Below, in pieces: positions 61,624 to 64,000 of a stretch of DNA of 64,000 nt. The position numbers were made by a program, and so were the translations under genes. The DNA lies in the NCBI GenBank assembly GCA_037440065.1, contig JBBIUV010000015.1:1054001-1118000 (forward strand), written 5' to 3'. How positions within the stretch are numbered: position 1 is the first letter of the stretch; each line of letters begins with the position of its first letter. The notes beneath the pieces are model-generated. The model ran no database searches. It had not been told where the DNA came from and was given only the letters and a program-made list of their open reading frames with translations. The DNA comes from UBA1563 sp037440065 (GTDB lineage: Bacteria; Bacteroidota; Ignavibacteria; Ignavibacteriales; Ignavibacteriaceae).

Positions 61624-62674
61624 GAACATATATCCGCATAGACGGAAAAATATTTTAACTGGAGAATGGGTGCTCGTTTCACCACAGAGAACTAAGCGTC
61701 CATGGCAAGGTGAGGTTTCTTCGGTTGATGAAATTGCTCGACCAAAATACGATCCCGAATGTTATTTATGTCCCGGAAATGAAAGGGCAAACGGAGAAGT
61801 AAATCCGAATTACAAAAACACGTTTGTTTTTACAAACGATTTTTCTTCTCTACTCGAAAAAATTCCCTCAGACCCAACCAGCAAAAGCGATTTGTTAATT
61901 ACAAAAAATGAAACCGGGATTTGTCGTGTTGTGAATTTTTCTCCACGACATGATTTAACTCTTGCGGAAATGAGTTTAAAAGAAATTCGATCCGTAATAG
62001 AAACATGGAAACATGAATTTAAAGCTTTGAGTGGACATCCTAAAATTAATCATGTACAAATTTTTGAGAATAAGGGAGCGATGATGGGGAACAGCAATCC
62101 GCATCCCCATTGCCAAATATGGGCACAAGAAAATATTCCAACCGAGCCTGCGAAAGAATTAAAACAGTTCACGCAGTATTTCAAGAAAAACAAACAAAGT
62201 CTTTTAAGCGATTACTTAAAACTCGAATTAAAATTGAAGGAGAGAATTGTTTATGAAAATTCTCTCTTCGTTGTGCTCGTTCCGTTTTGGGCAACATGGC
62301 CTTACGAAACAATCATCATTTCTAAAAAGAGATATGCAAACTTGTTAGCAATTAAAGCCAAAGAAGTTGAAGCATTTGCTGATGCGATTAAAACTATAAC
62401 TGTAAAGTATGATAATCTTTTTCAAACATCATTTCCTTATTCATCCGGAATACACCAAGCACCAACTGATGGTAAAGTCCATGATGAGGGGCATTTTCAC
62501 ATGCACTTTTTCCCGCCTCTTCTGCGTTCGGCATCTGTAAAAAAATATATGGTTGGATATGAAATGCTTGCAGAACCCCAGCGGGATATTACTCCCGAGT
62601 ACAGCGCGAAAGTGCTGAGAGAGCTCTCTTCAACTCATTATAAAAAACTCAAACGGAGCGCAAAGAATGTTTGA
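61610..62674 (+). CDS. galT: Galactose-1-phosphate uridylyltransferase
   Basis: GalT exchanges UMP between UDP-glucose and galactose 1-phosphate in the Leloir pathway. The 354-residue protein has the zinc ligands in CYLCPGNERANG and TNDFSSL. The active-site His-x-His is NPHPHCQIWAQ near residue 162. VPFWATWPYETIIISK and HFHMHFFPP are in the C-terminal half. GalM and GalE are not in the window. The following gene starts inside its last codons. Confidence 0.95.
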   Translation: MNHFENIYPHRRKNILTGEWVLVSPQRTKRPWQGEVSSVDEIARPKYDPECYLCPGNERANGEVNPNYKNTFVFTNDFSSLLEKIPSDPTSKSDLLITKNETGICRVVNFSPRHDLTLAEMSLKEIRSVIETWKHEFKALSGHPKINHVQIFENKGAMMGNSNPHPHCQIWAQENIPTEPAKELKQFTQYFKKNKQSLLSDYLKLELKLKERIVYENSLFVVLVPFWATWPYETIIISKKRYANLLAIKAKEVEAFADAIKTITVKYDNLFQTSFPYSSGIHQAPTDGKVHDEGHFHMHFFPPLLRSASVKKYMVGYEMLAEPQRDITPEYSAKVLRELSSTHYKKLKRSAKNV

Positions 62675-64000
62675 GATAAAAATAAAAATATTGACTTTCT
62701 CTTTTCTTCTTGGTTTCACAACAATATTTGCCGAAATGAGCCATAGTCAGTCTGATACGGTTGCGATCATTGGTAAAAAAATAATTACACTTGAAGAATT
62801 TCAAAAATACTATAAAGAGAAAATCCGCAAAGTGGGTTTAACTGATAACGGTGAGATCCGCATTAAATATTTGCAAAATCTGGTTGACGACGAAATTTTT
62901 CTGTTGGATGCGAAAATGAAAGGCATCGATAAAACAAAGTCAGCCATAACCGAATATGCTAGAATTAAGGCTCAAGAGTTACTCAACGCTTATTCAAAAA
63001 AAATTATTGAACCCGCAATAAGTATAAGCGAACAAGATATAAAGAGTATGTACATAAAGATGAATACAAAAATAAAAGTAAAACATCTTTATGCTTTAAA
63101 TTTACAAGACGCAGAAAAGTTGTACGATGAGATAAAAAACGGTAAATCATTTGAAGAGCTCGCGAGAGTAGTTTTTCACGATGAGCAGTTGAAAGAATAT
63201 GGCGGTGATCTCGGATATATTTCAGTTGATGAGATGGATCCGAATTTTGAAGCAGCAGCTTATTCCATGAAAATTGGAGAAATATCCCAACCGATTAAAA
63301 CGGTAACGGGTTACAGTATTATAAAAGTGGAAGACATAAAACAAAATCCTTTTGTAATTGAAAGCGAATATTTAAAAGCGCACGATCGAATAAAAGCGTT
63401 TGTTGCCAAACGTGCTTATGAAAATGCAGCAAAGCAGTACTCCGCAAATCAGAAAAGAGAACTTGAAATAAAATTTGATAATGCACTTGTAGAGAAGTTG
63501 TATCAATCACTTGAAAGTTTTTCCAAGAAAAATCAGTTTGAAAAATCTTCATCATTTTATCAGAAGAACAAGAACAGAATGGTTGTCAGGACAAAAAGTG
63601 GAAATTGGAATATGTCTCACTTGATTTCCGAATTGCAACTTACGAGTGAAGACCAGCGAAAATGGATCCACAATGCGACCGATTTGGAAGATTTTATCTC
63701 CGGTCTCATCATCCGAAAAAATACTTTGCAGAAAGCCGAAGTTGCTCACTTAGGTGAATCACCGGAGTTTGAGAAGAGTGTTGATTACAATTTCAATACA
63801 TATTTAATTCAACAAGTTGAAAAACAGCTTCGTGATAAAATCTATATTCCCGATGAATCAATCAAAGCATACTATAATGAGAACCGTGACCGATTTAGAA
63901 AAGAAGGCGAAATGCGATTAAGTTCAATTCTTGTTGACAAACAGTCCGTGGCAGATTCTATCGAAAAATTATTAGTCGGGGGAATTTCATTTGAAAAACT
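62667..64000 (+). CDS. SurA-like periplasmic peptidyl-prolyl isomerase, N-terminal part
   Basis: The frame is open from ATG 62667 to the window edge (444 codons seen), overlapping the galT end by eight bases. A hydrophobic leader (ILTFSFLLGFTTIFA) exports it. A chaperone-like helical region follows with IKYLQNLVDDEIFLLDAKMKG. The first parvulin domain lies about residues 130-235, with KVKHLYALN, FEELARVVFHDEQLKEYGGDLGYIS and GEISQPIKTVTGYSIIKVED. A second parvulin domain seems to begin near residue 420 (MRLSSILVDKQS). It should help outer membrane proteins fold. Its overlap with a sugar operon is probably positional. Confidence 0.88.
   Translation, partial: MFEIKIKILTFSFLLGFTTIFAEMSHSQSDTVAIIGKKIITLEEFQKYYKEKIRKVGLTDNGEIRIKYLQNLVDDEIFLLDAKMKGIDKTKSAITEYARIKAQELLNAYSKKIIEPAISISEQDIKSMYIKMNTKIKVKHLYALNLQDAEKLYDEIKNGKSFEELARVVFHDEQLKEYGGDLGYISVDEMDPNFEAAAYSMKIGEISQPIKTVTGYSIIKVEDIKQNPFVIESEYLKAHDRIKAFVAKRAYENAAKQYSANQKRELEIKFDNALVEKLYQSLESFSKKNQFEKSSSFYQKNKNRMVVRTKSGNWNMSHLISELQLTSEDQRKWIHNATDLEDFISGLIIRKNTLQKAEVAHLGESPEFEKSVDYNFNTYLIQQVEKQLRDKIYIPDESIKAYYNENRDRFRKEGEMRLSSILVDKQSVADSIEKLLVGGISFEK

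Overview
The window looks like a chromosomal segment of an AT-rich member of the Ignavibacteria (Bacteroidota/Chlorobi group). The evidence is an exported beta-propeller with a type IX secretion C-terminal domain carrying a YPNPFNPTTS motif, Bacteroidota-type promoter boxes (TAnnTTTG) before several genes, weak or absent Shine-Dalgarno sequences, and a Wzi-type capsule protein. The class assignment is inference from motifs, not from a search.

Left flank, 1-15.4 kb, is ordinary core genome. It holds two exported proteins, a ROK kinase, purB translationally coupled to an HtrA protease, a TPR protein, aroE, two paralogous class I aminotransferases facing away from each other (the second overlapping pckA), a Sco1/PCu(A)C copper pair, coaD, a phosphofructokinase and tRNA-Asp.

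The middle, about 15.4-55.2 kb, behaves as one integrated genomic island. A 20-bp segment of the tRNA-Asp anticodon region recurs at 55165-55184. Paired GGTAACGAA sites lie about 85-90 bp inside each end, and a tyrosine recombinase gene broken by one in-frame TAG sits just inside the left end. The cargo is a surface polysaccharide locus: nucleotide-sugar dehydrogenase, Wzx, CDP-3,6-dideoxyhexose synthesis (RfbF/G/H, a reductase, an RfbJ-type reductase), glycosyltransferases, acyl- and methyltransferases, amidotransferases, two Wzy/ligase-like proteins, a WcaJ-like sugar transferase, Wzi and UDP-GlcNAc 2-epimerase. A small regulatory/peptidase group and phage-like remnants lie at its left end.

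The most unusual structure is a set of three four-helix-bundle (23S rRNA intervening-sequence protein, S23-like) genes scattered in this island. Each is bracketed by short tandem arrays of 7- or 8-bp units. In each pair the downstream array is the inverted counterpart of the upstream one, and each gene has its own unit sequence. This is the architecture of 23S rRNA intervening sequences (ORF inside a long stem), but outside rRNA. Similar unpaired heptamer arrays lie at other gene borders and even inside the wecB coding sequence.

Right flank, 55.3-64 kb, holds an HxlR regulator divergent from an NTF2-like protein and an NmrA-like oxidoreductase. A galactose operon follows: LacI-type regulator with a perfect palindromic operator, sodium/sugar symporter, small membrane protein, galK, galT. 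Overlapping galT is a SurA-like peptidyl-prolyl isomerase that runs off the window.
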